DNA of 64,000 bases. Source: Bacillus sp. V2I10. Its GTDB lineage: Bacteria > Bacillota > Bacilli > Bacillales > Bacillaceae. Below the pieces are notes generated by a model that worked only from the letters and a program-made list of their open reading frames with translations, did no database searches and was not told where the DNA came from. Numbering within the stretch: position 1 is the stretch's first letter; the number at the start of each line of letters is the position of its first letter. The translations under genes and the position numbers were made by a program. The stretch covers positions 3,744,001 through 3,808,000 of the forward strand of contig NZ_JAUSYV010000001.1 of NCBI RefSeq assembly GCF_030817055.1. The letters are read 5' to 3'. Below are positions 51,380 to 60,515 of the stretch, piece by piece.

Positions 51380-51540
51380 GATTCCACCTTCTTTCCCTTC
51401 TATTCTATCTTTTCTCGCACATTTGATAAAGTATTCCGATCTGATATCTGTTTGTATATAGAATACTCAGTCCTTTATATTTCCTAATGTTAACAGTTCT
51501 GATAAAATAGAACTAATTCTGGTTAAAGGAGATAAAGCTA

Positions 51541-52770
51541 ATGACTTCTTTTCAAAAAAAGCTCGAAAAATATGCAGAGCTTGCTGTCAAAGTCGGAGTG
51601 AATATTCAAAAGGGGCAAACGCTTGTCATCAACGCTTCCATTGATGCAGCTGAATTTGTCCGTTTAGTTGTAAAAAAAGCCTATGAAACAGGTGCAAAAC
51701 ACGTGCAGGTAGACTGGAATGATGACGAAGTAACCCGTACAAGATTTGAGCTTGCACCGCTGGAAGCTTTCGAAGAATTTCCTGAGTGGCGTGCAAAAGG
51801 TCTAGAAACGCTTGCCGAAAATGGCGCTGCTTTTATGTCGATCGTTTCATCGTCCCCTGATTTATTAAAGGGCATTGACTCGAAGAAAATTGCTGCCAAT
51901 TCAAAAGCTGCAGGCACTGCTTTATCTACATACAGAAATTATGTTCAGGCAGACAAAGTAAGCTGGTCCGTGATCGCCGTTCCATCTGAGAAATGGGCTG
52001 CAAAAGTGTTCCCTGAAGCTGGCGAAAAAGCAGTTGAACAGCTGTGGGATGCAATCTTCAAAGCAACCCGCACAGATCTTGAAGATCCTGTTGCAGCATG
52101 GAAGGAACATGATCGATCACTGAACAGCAAGGTAGAATATTTAAACGGCAAAAAATATAAAAAGCTCCATTACCGTGCACAGGGAACAGATTTAACAATC
52201 AAACTTCCTGAGAAGCACCTATGGATTGGCGCAGGAAGCGTCAATGAACAAGGCAACGAATTTATGGCTAATATGCCAACAGAAGAAGTGTTCACAGTTC
52301 CTGATAAAGAAGGCGTAAATGGCGTTGTAGCAAGCACAAAGCCTCTCAGCTACGGTGGTAATTTGATTGACAATTTCTCTCTTACATTTGAAAACGGCCG
52401 GATTACAGACGTCAAGGCAGAAGAAGGCGAAGAAATTTTAAAAGAACTCACAGCAACAGATGAGGGCTCTCATTACCTTGGAGAAGTAGCACTTGTTCCT
52501 CATGATTCTCCTATTTCTATGTCTAATGTTTTATTTTATAATACACTTTTCGATGAAAATGCATCCAATCATTTAGCAATCGGCAATGCTTATGCTTTCT
52601 GTATTGAAGGCGGAAAGAAAATGTCCCGCGAAGAATTGGAGAAAAACGGCGTCAACTCAAGCATCACTCACGTTGATTTTATGATCGGTTCAGCAGAGAT
52701 GGACATTGACGGCATTCTGAAAGACGGCACGAGCGAGCCTCTATTCAGAAAAGGCACTTGGGCAATCTAA
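51541..52770 (+). CDS. ampS: Aminopeptidase AmpS (M29 family)
   Basis: 409 residues, usual length 410. MTSFQKKLEKYAELAVKVGV opens like AmpS/AmpT, and the metal-binding C-terminal part carries TATDEGSHYLGEVALVPHDS and SNHLAIGNAY. Co2+/Zn2+-dependent cytosolic peptidase. In B. subtilis it neighbours panE (ykpB) and mreBH; here degV and a CobW gene have come between. Confidence 0.94.
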   Translation: MTSFQKKLEKYAELAVKVGVNIQKGQTLVINASIDAAEFVRLVVKKAYETGAKHVQVDWNDDEVTRTRFELAPLEAFEEFPEWRAKGLETLAENGAAFMSIVSSSPDLLKGIDSKKIAANSKAAGTALSTYRNYVQADKVSWSVIAVPSEKWAAKVFPEAGEKAVEQLWDAIFKATRTDLEDPVAAWKEHDRSLNSKVEYLNGKKYKKLHYRAQGTDLTIKLPEKHLWIGAGSVNEQGNEFMANMPTEEVFTVPDKEGVNGVVASTKPLSYGGNLIDNFSLTFENGRITDVKAEEGEEILKELTATDEGSHYLGEVALVPHDSPISMSNVLFYNTLFDENASNHLAIGNAYAFCIEGGKKMSREELEKNGVNSSITHVDFMIGSAEMDIDGILKDGTSEPLFRKGTWAI

Positions 52771-52789
52771 GCGACCGCATAAAAGATTT

Positions 52790-52826
52790 AAAAACCGCCT
52801 GGAGATGATTCCCAGGCGGTTTCTGC
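52790..52826. terminator. Bidirectional terminator between ampS and degV
   Basis: Stem AAACCGCCTGG / CCAGGCGGTTT. Confidence 0.88.
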
Positions 52827-53687
52827 TTATTTGTCAGATGTTTTCTTTTCAAACCACATCAGTCCGATCGTTCCTTCACCAACATGTGCTGAAATTACAG
52901 GACTTAAATCTCCAACTTCTATTGCTAATGCAGGGTCGATTTGTAAAAGTCTTTCCTTCCACTCTCTCGCTTTTTCGAAGAGATTGCTGTGAATAACAGC
53001 TGCTCCATAAACACCCTTTGTTACATAAGATTCTTTAAAAATTTCTAAAATGCGGTTTTCAGCTTTTTTCGTCGTTCTTACTTTTTCAAGCTGAACTAAT
53101 TCACCTTGCTGAAACTCAATAATCGGACGAATTTGCAGCAGATTGCCGATCACCATACCCACGCCGGATACACGTCCTCCTTTGTGAAGCTGTTCGAGAC
53201 TGCCAATCAAGTTAAGTCCTCTTACACACTCCGGAAGCTCCTGCAGATGTTTGGCTATTTCTTCGCCCGAATACCCTTCCCGATCCATGCGAACGCCCTC
53301 GAGCATCATGAATTCCAAGGCTTTTGCACCGATTTTAGAATCAATATGCACCATGTTAAAGCCTGCAATTTCTGCGGCAAGCATGGATGCATTCAGAGTG
53401 CCGCTTACTTTTGAAGTAACATGAATGGCGATCCCCATTTCGTATTCCTGTTTCAGCTTCTCATATAATTTGACGAAATCACCGACAGCAGGCTGACTTG
53501 TTGTTGGTGAAACCTTCGATGCTTTTAACTTTTTATAAAATTCTTCATTTGTAAGTTCAATGCCGTCTTTATAACAATTCCCATTAAAAATGATGGAAAG
53601 CGGCACAACATATATTCCATATTTTTCAGCAGCTTCTTCTGAAATACAAGAAACACTATCTGTTACCCATGCAATTTTTTTCAACAA
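52827..53687 (-). CDS. DegV family fatty-acid-binding protein
   Basis: 286 residues from a TTG at 53687 (MLKKIAWVTDSVSC), chosen because GGGGG is 7 bases upstream and DegV proteins begin KKIAWVTDS; an in-frame ATG at 53711 sits before the binding site. SPTTSQPAVGDF and GRVSGVGMVIGNLLQIRPI are family marks. DegV/FakB-like proteins bind fatty acids, often for the kinase FakA, so exogenous fatty acid use is possible. Confidence 0.9.
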   Translation of the reverse strand: MLKKIAWVTDSVSCISEEAAEKYGIYVVPLSIIFNGNCYKDGIELTNEEFYKKLKASKVSPTTSQPAVGDFVKLYEKLKQEYEMGIAIHVTSKVSGTLNASMLAAEIAGFNMVHIDSKIGAKALEFMMLEGVRMDREGYSGEEIAKHLQELPECVRGLNLIGSLEQLHKGGRVSGVGMVIGNLLQIRPIIEFQQGELVQLEKVRTTKKAENRILEIFKESYVTKGVYGAAVIHSNLFEKAREWKERLLQIDPALAIEVGDLSPVISAHVGEGTIGLMWFEKKTSDK

Positions 53688-53960
53688 ATCTTTACCCCCA
53701 GGCCTATTCACTGGCTCTTTATCAAGACCTTGTTTCTATATCAGTCTCCCGAAAAACAGCCTCTCATTCACACATACTGCCAATTCCTGCTGGATTGCCA
53801 GGAAAAATGTCAACAGTTTTCATTCTATAGCGAACTAAAGGAATAAACAATAGAGTGAATCACATGTTCATTGAATTTTCTTATTTCATAAAGAAGATTG
53901 ACGGAAAAAGCAGAATTCATGTACGATGAGACATATCAACCTGAACGGGAGCGTATAACG

Positions 53961-54875
53961 ATGAAATCTGTTGAAGTATACATATTATCCGGATTTTTAG
54001 GAGCGGGTAAAACAACGCTTTTAAAAAATATTTTAAAACAAGAACAAGACAAGAACCGCAAAATTGCCGTAATTATGAATGAACTCGGGAAAGTTTCTAT
54101 CGATTCGGACGCTGTCTCAGATGATATTCCCTTAAAAGAGCTTCTGAATGGATGTGTATGCTGTACAATGCAAGGCCAGCTGGAAGCACAGCTACAGGGT
54201 ATGCTCTCGCAATACGATCTTGATGCCATCTACATTGAAACAACAGGGGCGGCACATCCAATTGAAGTGCTGGATGCTTGTTTATCGCCTGTTTTTGCTG
54301 AAAAATTAGCGATAGGATCCATTGTTACCCTTGTTGATGGCGCCCGTTATCACGATCGCCATGCCTTAAGTATTCAGCTTCAAAAACTGCTGCAGGAACA
54401 AATTCATCATGCAGACATTGTCCTCTTAAATAAAGTGGACAATCTCTCAGAATCAGAACAGGCATCTCTTGTCTTTGACATTCAGAACATTGCTCCTGAT
54501 TCCAAGGTGCTGCTGACTCAGTACGCCAATATAAGATTAAGCGATTTTCAGCAATTAACCCGCAAGCAGCAGAAGGAGCATCAGAAAACACATGTGCAGC
54601 TTGATCTGCATTTAAAAACATATATTCATACTTTTACAGAGCAAATTGATTTTGAAGCTTTTGAGGATTTTCTGAGAAACATGCCTGATACAATCTACCG
54701 CATAAAAGGTTACCTTTCCTTTACACATTCCGAGGATACGTATCTGTTTCAGTATTCATACGGCATGCCGCTCTACTTAAAAGAGCCTGTTAACATGAAA
54801 AAGACGCTTGTTTTTATCGGCGAACATTTAGATCATGCGTGGCTGAAGAATCAGCTGAATGACTTGCAGCAATAG
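53961..54875 (+). CDS. CobW/P47K family GTP-binding metal chaperone
   Basis: 304 residues from the ATG at 53961, with GGGAG 9 bases upstream; the frame extends to a TTG at 53898 but without support. Walker A SGFLGAGKTTL at residues 10-20, the metal motif NGCVCCT, and LNKVD for guanine recognition. Likely delivers zinc or another metal to a client protein. The C-terminal CobW_C domain is present. Confidence 0.9.
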   Translation: MKSVEVYILSGFLGAGKTTLLKNILKQEQDKNRKIAVIMNELGKVSIDSDAVSDDIPLKELLNGCVCCTMQGQLEAQLQGMLSQYDLDAIYIETTGAAHPIEVLDACLSPVFAEKLAIGSIVTLVDGARYHDRHALSIQLQKLLQEQIHHADIVLLNKVDNLSESEQASLVFDIQNIAPDSKVLLTQYANIRLSDFQQLTRKQQKEHQKTHVQLDLHLKTYIHTFTEQIDFEAFEDFLRNMPDTIYRIKGYLSFTHSEDTYLFQYSYGMPLYLKEPVNMKKTLVFIGEHLDHAWLKNQLNDLQQ

Positions 54876-54879
54876 CTGA

Positions 54880-54915
54880 TTTAAAAACCGTCCTGTATCA
54901 GCAGGACGGTTCTTT
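54880..54915. terminator. Bidirectional terminator between CobW and panE genes
   Basis: Stem AACCGTCCTG / CAGGACGGTT with T runs. Confidence 0.88.
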
Positions 54916-55830
54916 TTAGCGATTATTCTCATATATCTTTAAATTTGAGTACACCATGGATAAAATCGGCGCATCTATTTTATGTTTATTGGCAAGCTTC
55001 AAAAGGTACCCCTGCAAATGATCCGCTTCAACTTCTGTCAGTTTCTCCATATCCCTCTGCATGGAGGACTTCATTCCCTCTGTCATGTTATGTATTTTTT
55101 TAAGCTGAATATCTTCAATGCCGTCAGCAATTGGCGCACCTTCAGCACGCATAATCGATCCGATTTCATAAAAGAGTTTCTCAATAACATTCATGCCGAA
55201 TGCATTTTCGCGAATAGGCCCGATTGGTGAACGGAACAGAGTGGTTACACCAGACAAACCTGAAATAAACATATATTTATGCCACATATCAGCAAGAATC
55301 CTGTCACTATTTCGAATTTCAGCATTTGCTCCAGCAAATAATGCTTTAAGTTTTTCAACTTTTTCCGTCTGCTGCCCAAATAGGGCTCCGTAGACAAGTT
55401 CATGGATCGGACTGGTCTGCACGATCGCACCTTCCTGATCTACTGTCGATTCAATAAAACATAAACCGCCGATAACACGATCTTTTGAAAATCTCTCCTG
55501 CAGCATGTCCAAGTGGGCGATGCCATTCAGCAGCGGCATAATGAGTGTTTGATTTCCCGCAAATGGAATTAATTCTTCCATGACCTTTTCCAGATGATAA
55601 GCTTTCACAGATAACAGAATGAGATCAAATGCTTCCCTTTTACCTCCTGCAAGCAATGTTTTAGCATGAAAATGATAGTCTCCGTGTATGCTTTTCACTT
55701 GTAATCCATGCTCATTCAGCAAATGTGCCCTTTTTTCTCTGACTAAAAATGTGACATCCTCCCCTTTTTCGGCAAGACGAGCACCAAAATATCCGCCAAC
55801 CGCTCCTGCTCCAACAACTAATACTTTCAC
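54916..55830 (-). CDS. panE: 2-dehydropantoate 2-reductase
   Basis: 304 residues. NADPH motif VGAGAVGGYFGARLAEKG at residues 5-22; PLLNGIAHLDMLQ and the C-terminal DHLQGYLLKLANKHKIDAP are ketopantoate reductase marks. Makes pantoate for coenzyme A. It corresponds to YkpB/PanE next to ykpA in B. subtilis. Confidence 0.92.
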   Translation of the reverse strand: MKVLVVGAGAVGGYFGARLAEKGEDVTFLVREKRAHLLNEHGLQVKSIHGDYHFHAKTLLAGGKREAFDLILLSVKAYHLEKVMEELIPFAGNQTLIMPLLNGIAHLDMLQERFSKDRVIGGLCFIESTVDQEGAIVQTSPIHELVYGALFGQQTEKVEKLKALFAGANAEIRNSDRILADMWHKYMFISGLSGVTTLFRSPIGPIRENAFGMNVIEKLFYEIGSIMRAEGAPIADGIEDIQLKKIHNMTEGMKSSMQRDMEKLTEVEADHLQGYLLKLANKHKIDAPILSMVYSNLKIYENNR

Positions 55831-55886
55831 TTTTCCATCCCCTTCCCTACATCATAAGTTTATAGAATCCATAAAGAAAAAACAAA

Positions 55887-55916
55887 AAATCCTGCTCGAA
55901 AAAAGCAGGATTTCTT
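55887..55916 (-). terminator. Terminator-like hairpin upstream of panE
   Basis: Stem AATCCTGC / GCAGGATT with T runs on both sides. It separates transcription from the upstream ABC-F gene. Confidence 0.65.
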
Positions 55917-56050
55917 CTTATACATCTTGACAGCTGGATAGAGGAAAAATAAAAACCGCCGATTGGAGGTTTTTGATTTGTGCTAGATCAGTCTAAATTA
56001 AGCTAGAAAAAGATCATTTTGGCTTTATAAGAAAGACTGCAGATAGCAAC

Positions 56051-56191
56051 TAGCTAAATAAAAAAATCGTTTCGCTATAAAAATGAAAAATCCGGCTAAT
56101 TATTTTACTTAATCGGCGATAAAGAATAGAATTTCAGCTAATAAAGATAAGATTTCCGCTAGATTGGCCAACGGCGATTACTGGAATGATG
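56051..56191. repeat. Degenerate tandem array, about 21-base period
   Basis: Seven units of 16-22 bases, each starting with a form of C-G/A-G-C-T/G-A: TAGCTAAATA (56051), CGCTATAAAA (56073), CGGCTAATTA (56093), CGGCGATAAA (56114), CAGCTAATAA (56135), CCGCTAGATT (56156), CGGCGATTAC (56172). The middle three units are exactly 21 bases. The 55917-56238 interval holds no supported gene. Confidence 0.55.
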
Positions 56192-56238
56192 CGCTTTCCT
56201 AAATCATCCTGCTTCAACACCAAGCTCTCAGATCAAAA

Positions 56239-56283
56239 AAATCCGGCAGCCAAGGTGCTAAGCACCTATACTGCCGGATCCTT
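56239..56283 (-). terminator. Terminator downstream of ykpA
   Basis: Minus strand stem ATCCGGCAG / CTGCCGGAT with inner arms GGTGCT / AGCACC, followed by seven T residues. It lies beyond repeat copy C. Confidence 0.8.
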
Positions 56284-56347
56284 ATCTGACTCCCTGAACT
56301 ATACAGGCAAAGTCACTATTTTTATGCTGTATTGCACCGCCTTTTAA

Positions 56348-56404
56348 CCCCTCGGTCAGAACAAATCTGCCATGCCTGGGCTAAACAGCCGGCTTCGCTT
56401 TTCT
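56348..56404 (-). repeat. Dispersed repeat, copy C (internally deleted)
   Basis: Minus strand: TAGAAAAGCGAAGCCGG, CCAGGCATGGCAGAT and then directly TTGTTCTGACCGAGGGG. The two ends of copy A are present and the central 40 or so bases are missing. Its first TAG is the ykpA stop codon. Confidence 0.75.
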
Positions 56405-58022
56405 ATGCATACATTGTTTGAAGCTGTTTTTGAACATCTTCATTCTCAAGGTACTCATCATATGACATTTGTTTGTCAATAACGCCCTTTGGTGTTAATT
56501 CAATGATGCGATTTGCAATCGTTTGAACAAACTGATGGTCATGAGATGTGAAAATCATTGCGCCCTTGAATGCGATTAATCCGTTGTTAAGTGCAGTAAT
56601 TGATTCTAAGTCTAAATGGTTCGTAGGCTCATCTAAAAGCAGAATGTTTGAGCTGCTGAGCATCATTTTAGACAGCATGCAGCGGACTTTTTCTCCACCC
56701 GATAAGACGCTTGCTTTTTTGAGAACTTCTTCGCCTGAGAAGAGCATTCTTCCAAGGAACCCGCGAAGGAAGCTTTCACTTTGGTCGTTCGGCGAGTATT
56801 GGCGGAGCCAGTCTACAAGGTTTGATTCTACGCCTTCGAAAAATTCGCTGTTGTCTTTAGGGAAATACGCTTGAGAAGTTGTCACTCCCCATTTGAATGT
56901 TCCGCTGTCTGCTTCCATTTCACCCATTAGAATTTTAAATAGAGTTGTAATCGCGATTTCATCACGGCCGACAAGAGCGATTTTATCTTCTTTATTCATA
57001 ATAAAGCTTACATTATCAAGTACTTTTACTCCGTCAATTGTTTTTGAAATGCCGTCAACGCGCAGAACATCATTGCCGATTTCACGCTCAGGTGTAAAGC
57101 CGACCCAAGGATAGCGGCGTGAAGATGGTCTGATATCATCAAGAGAAATTTTATCAAGCAATTTCTTTCTTGATGTTGCCTGCTTTGATTTCGATGCATT
57201 TGCACTGAATCGCGCGATAAACGCTTGAAGCTCTTTGATTTTCTCTTCTTTTTTCTTGTTTGCATCAGAAGCCATGCGGCTCGCAAGCTGACTTGATTCA
57301 TACCAGAAATCATAGTTTCCGACATAAACCTGAATTTTCCCATAATCAAGGTCTGCAATATGCGTACATACTTTATTAAGGAAGTGACGGTCATGGGATA
57401 CGACAATAACAGTATTTTCAAAGTTGATCAGGAATTCTTCCAGCCATTGAATCGCTTTGATGTCCAAGTGGTTCGTAGGCTCATCAAGAAGAAGAACGTC
57501 AGGCTTGCCAAACAATGCTTGAGCAAGTAATACTTTCACTTTGTCTCCGCCTGTTAAGTCAGCCATTTTTTTCGAATGAAGCTCTTCAGTAATGCCAAGT
57601 CCTTTTAATAGAATCGCAGCTTCACTTTCAGCTTCCCACCCGTTAAGTTCTGCAAATTCGCCTTCAAGTTCCGCTGCACGCATGCCGTCTTCATCTGAGA
57701 AATCAGCTTTCATATAGATGGCATCCTTCTCCTGCATCACTTCATAAAGACGGGCATGGCCCATTATGACAACCTTCATTACTTCATAGTCTTCATATTC
57801 AAAGTGGTTTTGTTTAAGAACAGCCAGACGTTCGCCAGGTCCTAAGCTCACGTTTCCTGTCTGTGCTTCAATCTCGCCTGAGAGAATCTTAATAAAAGTA
57901 GATTTCCCTGCACCGTTTGCTCCAATTAAACCATAGCAGTTGCCAGGGGTGAATTTTATGTTAACATCTTCAAAAAGTTTGCGGTCACCATAACGCAATC
58001 CCACATTGCTTACTGTAATCAT
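56403..58022 (-). CDS. ykpA: ABC-F ATPase YkpA
   Basis: 539 residues, nearly collinear with B. subtilis YkpA (540). Walker A GANGAGKS and DEPTNHLD in both halves, signature LSGGEKVRCML in the second and LTGGDKVKVLL in the first. A housekeeping ribosome-associated ABC-F protein. An extended -10 TGTTATAAT is present upstream near 58060. Confidence 0.94.
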   Translation of the reverse strand: MITVSNVGLRYGDRKLFEDVNIKFTPGNCYGLIGANGAGKSTFIKILSGEIEAQTGNVSLGPGERLAVLKQNHFEYEDYEVMKVVIMGHARLYEVMQEKDAIYMKADFSDEDGMRAAELEGEFAELNGWEAESEAAILLKGLGITEELHSKKMADLTGGDKVKVLLAQALFGKPDVLLLDEPTNHLDIKAIQWLEEFLINFENTVIVVSHDRHFLNKVCTHIADLDYGKIQVYVGNYDFWYESSQLASRMASDANKKKEEKIKELQAFIARFSANASKSKQATSRKKLLDKISLDDIRPSSRRYPWVGFTPEREIGNDVLRVDGISKTIDGVKVLDNVSFIMNKEDKIALVGRDEIAITTLFKILMGEMEADSGTFKWGVTTSQAYFPKDNSEFFEGVESNLVDWLRQYSPNDQSESFLRGFLGRMLFSGEEVLKKASVLSGGEKVRCMLSKMMLSSSNILLLDEPTNHLDLESITALNNGLIAFKGAMIFTSHDHQFVQTIANRIIELTPKGVIDKQMSYDEYLENEDVQKQLQTMYA

Positions 58023-58218
58023 TAAAGTTAGTCCTCCATCTATACATAATCTACAAAATTATAACACGAACTGGCGAAAAAAAATAATAATTGCAGATTT
58101 GCCGCAAAAATATTCCGGGCATTTCCGCAAAGTCCATCTAATGTTCACATTCAAAACGTTTTGAAGGGTGCTTTTTTATGGTAGGATTATGTGTATTACA
58201 TCCCGGAGGTTATCCCAT

Positions 58219-58479
58219 ATGAAATTACTTACACTCCTAGAATATTCTCTTTATATTCTATTTACTGGATTGTTCCTTGCTTTTACAGGGTTTCAGACGA
58301 GCAATGTCACTTTTTTCATCGGCCTAGTCGTCATTTATCTCATCGTCCACTACTTCAGCAAAAAAATCTTAACCCGATATGGAAAAATAGATGCTAAGGT
58401 ATCCTTTCTAAAATCAATACTCGGAATTATCGGTGCAGTATTTGTTACGATGCTTGTTCTGACATTGATATACACATAG
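58219..58479 (+). CDS. Small membrane protein, unknown function
   Basis: 86 residues from the ATG at 58219, with GGAGG 9 bases upstream; the frame also opens at 58168 but without a good site. Three hydrophobic segments: ILFTGLFLAFTGF, FFIGLVVIYLIVHYF and SILGIIGAVFVTMLVLTLIY. No family recognised. The stop codon TAG is the first triplet of repeat copy D. Confidence 0.7.
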   Translation: MKLLTLLEYSLYILFTGLFLAFTGFQTSNVTFFIGLVVIYLIVHYFSKKILTRYGKIDAKVSFLKSILGIIGAVFVTMLVLTLIYT

Positions 58480-58590
58480 AAAAGCGCAAGCGCCTTGTTC
58501 AGTTCCGAAAGGCAGTTAAGGATCCGACTGAAAAGTCCGGGTTTGACTATTTTGACGGAGCTGTCCACCAAGTGTGCAACCTTTCCTATT
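58477..58590 (+). repeat. Dispersed repeat, copy D
   Basis: TAGAAAAGCGCAAGCGCCTT, then GAAAGGCAGTTAAGGATCC and AAAAGTCCGGGTTTGACTAT, ending about TTGACGGAGCTG. Begins exactly at the stop codon of the membrane protein gene. Confidence 0.75.
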
Positions 58591-58597
58591 ACTTAAA

Positions 58598-58638
58598 AAA
58601 GCAGACATTCCTCATCGGATATCTGCTTTTCTTAATCT
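58598..58638 (-). terminator. Terminator of the DUF4349 unit
   Basis: Stem AAAAGCAGA / TCTGCTTTT; on the minus strand it follows the small 42-residue frame, with T run after. Confidence 0.65.
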
Positions 58639-58740
58639 GCGCGTTTCTTTAGTAAATCGTTCTCTTATTTCCTCCATGCGCTTACGATTGACGCCAAAAT
58701 CATAATACCCTTCCGTGGAAAAAAGAAAACCAGGGATCAT
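58612..58740 (-). CDS. Candidate 42-residue basic protein
   Basis: Starts at the base next to the DUF4349 stop (TGA then ATG) with GGGAG 5 bases upstream. MIPGFLFSTEGYYDFGVNRK then an Arg/Glu/Lys-rich helical tail. It should be co-translated with the DUF4349 gene. No family recognised, but the tight coupling and binding site support expression. Confidence 0.6.
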   Translation of the reverse strand: MIPGFLFSTEGYYDFGVNRKRMEEIRERFTKETRRLRKADIR

Positions 58741-59679
58741 TCATTCTCCCATATCAGTTGGAGGCGCTGAATTGCCTTTATTCCTGTATTTCTTAATTCC
58801 AAGCCACACTGCAAAACAGATTAAAAATAGGACGAGCAGCACAGGAATATTTCCTGCTGTGAAGACAATCAGGGCAGAACCTGCTGCAAGCAGAGAGTTC
58901 AGGCTTTCCATGAACTGTTTTTTCGTTTTCTCCCACGTATTCAATTCTTCGTTTTCAAGTCCAGGCACAGAAATCTTATCCTCAGAAATCTGCATCGTGA
59001 TCGTTGCGAAAGAAGTTTGGTTTTTCAAGTAGTTGATTCTGCCTGTAATCTGTTCCATCTCCTCTTGTACTGCACTTAAATCCGAGGAGATTTTCAGCAG
59101 ATCCTCTGTTTTTTGAGCATCTTTCATAAAGCTTAAAAGTCTTTCTTCAACGGCCTTTTTTGCTTTCAGCCTTGATTCAAGGTCGACGTATTCCTCTGTA
59201 ACATCCTGGCCTGTGACAGTTTGCTGATTCACTTTTACGCTTCCTTTTTCAACGATTTTTAAGAAGCTCTGGAATTTATCCTCAGGTACTTTGACTGTTA
59301 ATGACCCCTCTTTTGGCATTTCATCCTCACTTGAATATGTATTTGATTCAATGACATACCCGCCTAGTGAGGCAAGCGCATCTTGAAAAGCCGATACAGC
59401 CTGATTAAAGTTTTTCACTCGAATAGACAGATCAGCTGTGTAAATAACTTTGCGGTTATCAGGTGCAGACGGCACAGCTTTGTTTTCAGGTGAAGAAATT
59501 TCTGCTTTGTCAGCGTGCTCACCTTCTGAGTTCATTGTCATATCAGAGTCTGCTATTTCTTTGGATGAGTCACCGCCTGAGCTGTCCGCACTTTTATCTG
59601 ATTTGCTTTCTGAATTGCTGCAAGCTGCACTAAAAAATGTAAGTAATAGGATAACGATAATAGTTCCAAACTTTTTCAT
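58741..59679 (-). CDS. DUF4349 domain lipoprotein
   Basis: 312 residues from the ATG at 59679 (GGGGAG 10 bases upstream). Lipobox SAAC with lipid on Cys20; Ser/Asp-rich linker; DUF4349 domain (about 75-245) with a coiled coil around LLSFMKDAQKTEDLLKISSD; one membrane helix near the C-terminus (IPVLLVLFLICFAVWLGI) and a short basic tail. Anchored twice in the membrane. Function unknown. Confidence 0.88.
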   Translation of the reverse strand: MKKFGTIIVILLLTFFSAACSNSESKSDKSADSSGGDSSKEIADSDMTMNSEGEHADKAEISSPENKAVPSAPDNRKVIYTADLSIRVKNFNQAVSAFQDALASLGGYVIESNTYSSEDEMPKEGSLTVKVPEDKFQSFLKIVEKGSVKVNQQTVTGQDVTEEYVDLESRLKAKKAVEERLLSFMKDAQKTEDLLKISSDLSAVQEEMEQITGRINYLKNQTSFATITMQISEDKISVPGLENEELNTWEKTKKQFMESLNSLLAAGSALIVFTAGNIPVLLVLFLICFAVWLGIKKYRNKGNSAPPTDMGE

Positions 59680-59747
59680 GATCAACCCACTCCCCTTTTA
59701 TATAAACGATTAGACGAGAGTGTTTTCCATTTCGTTACATCTCTAGA

Positions 59748-60299
59748 TTATTTTGTTTTTCTTATCTTTTCAAATGGAAAGAATACAAACTCTGCCTTGC
59801 CTGCAATGCGATCTTTCGTGATGCTGCCAAGTCCGTTTCTTGAATCCATACTGTTTGTGCGGTTATCTCCCATAACAAAAACTTCATGATCAGGAACAGT
59901 AATGGCATCAAAATCATCCATCAGATGCAGTCCGAGTTTTTCTGCCTTCTTTTTATTAGAAAGCAAATACGGTTCCACAAGCACCTTGCCATTTATTATA
60001 ACCTTGTGATCTTTAACTTCTACTGTATCTCCAGGCAGTCCAATAACCCGTTTCACATAATGAACATCCTTCTCCTCGCCATCAATGATGACGATATCTC
60101 CCCTGCTCACATCCCCGATCATAAAGCTGGATTTGTTTACAAACAGGCGTTCACCGTCATGAAGGGTCGGGTCCATTGAAGATCCCTCTACTAAATATGG
60201 CTCAAAGAGAAAAAGACGGATGATAAAAGCCAGGCAAGCAGCAAGCAAGATAGCCTTTCCCCATTCCATTAATGAGTGTGACTTATGTTTATTATTCAT
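59748..60299 (-). CDS. Signal peptidase I
   Basis: 183 residues from the ATG at 60299, preceded by AAGGGGGG; the longer frame start at 60374 is not supported. One N-terminal membrane helix, the nucleophile Ser41 in VEGSSMDPTL, the general base Lys83 in YVKRVIGLPGD, and box E GDNRTNSMDSR. Cleaves secretory signal peptides at the outer membrane face. Bacillus usually has several such paralogues (SipS, SipT and others); which one this is cannot be told. Confidence 0.94.
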   Translation of the reverse strand: MNNKHKSHSLMEWGKAILLAACLAFIIRLFLFEPYLVEGSSMDPTLHDGERLFVNKSSFMIGDVSRGDIVIIDGEEKDVHYVKRVIGLPGDTVEVKDHKVIINGKVLVEPYLLSNKKKAEKLGLHLMDDFDAITVPDHEVFVMGDNRTNSMDSRNGLGSITKDRIAGKAEFVFFPFEKIRKTK

Positions 60300-60515
60300 A
60301 TTGATCCCCCCTTTGCCTGAAATTTTTCTCCTTAAGTAGTTAGTCGCAGAAGATTCAAAACCCTTTTTGCACAAATAAAAAAGAAATAATTACACGTCCT
60401 TTTATACATCTAAGCCATTTAATTTTACTATTTATTATACAGCTGAAGAATTTATGAACAATAAAAACACCCTGCCTGAATACACTTAATGGACAGGGAA
60501 TCGAAAGGCGGATGA

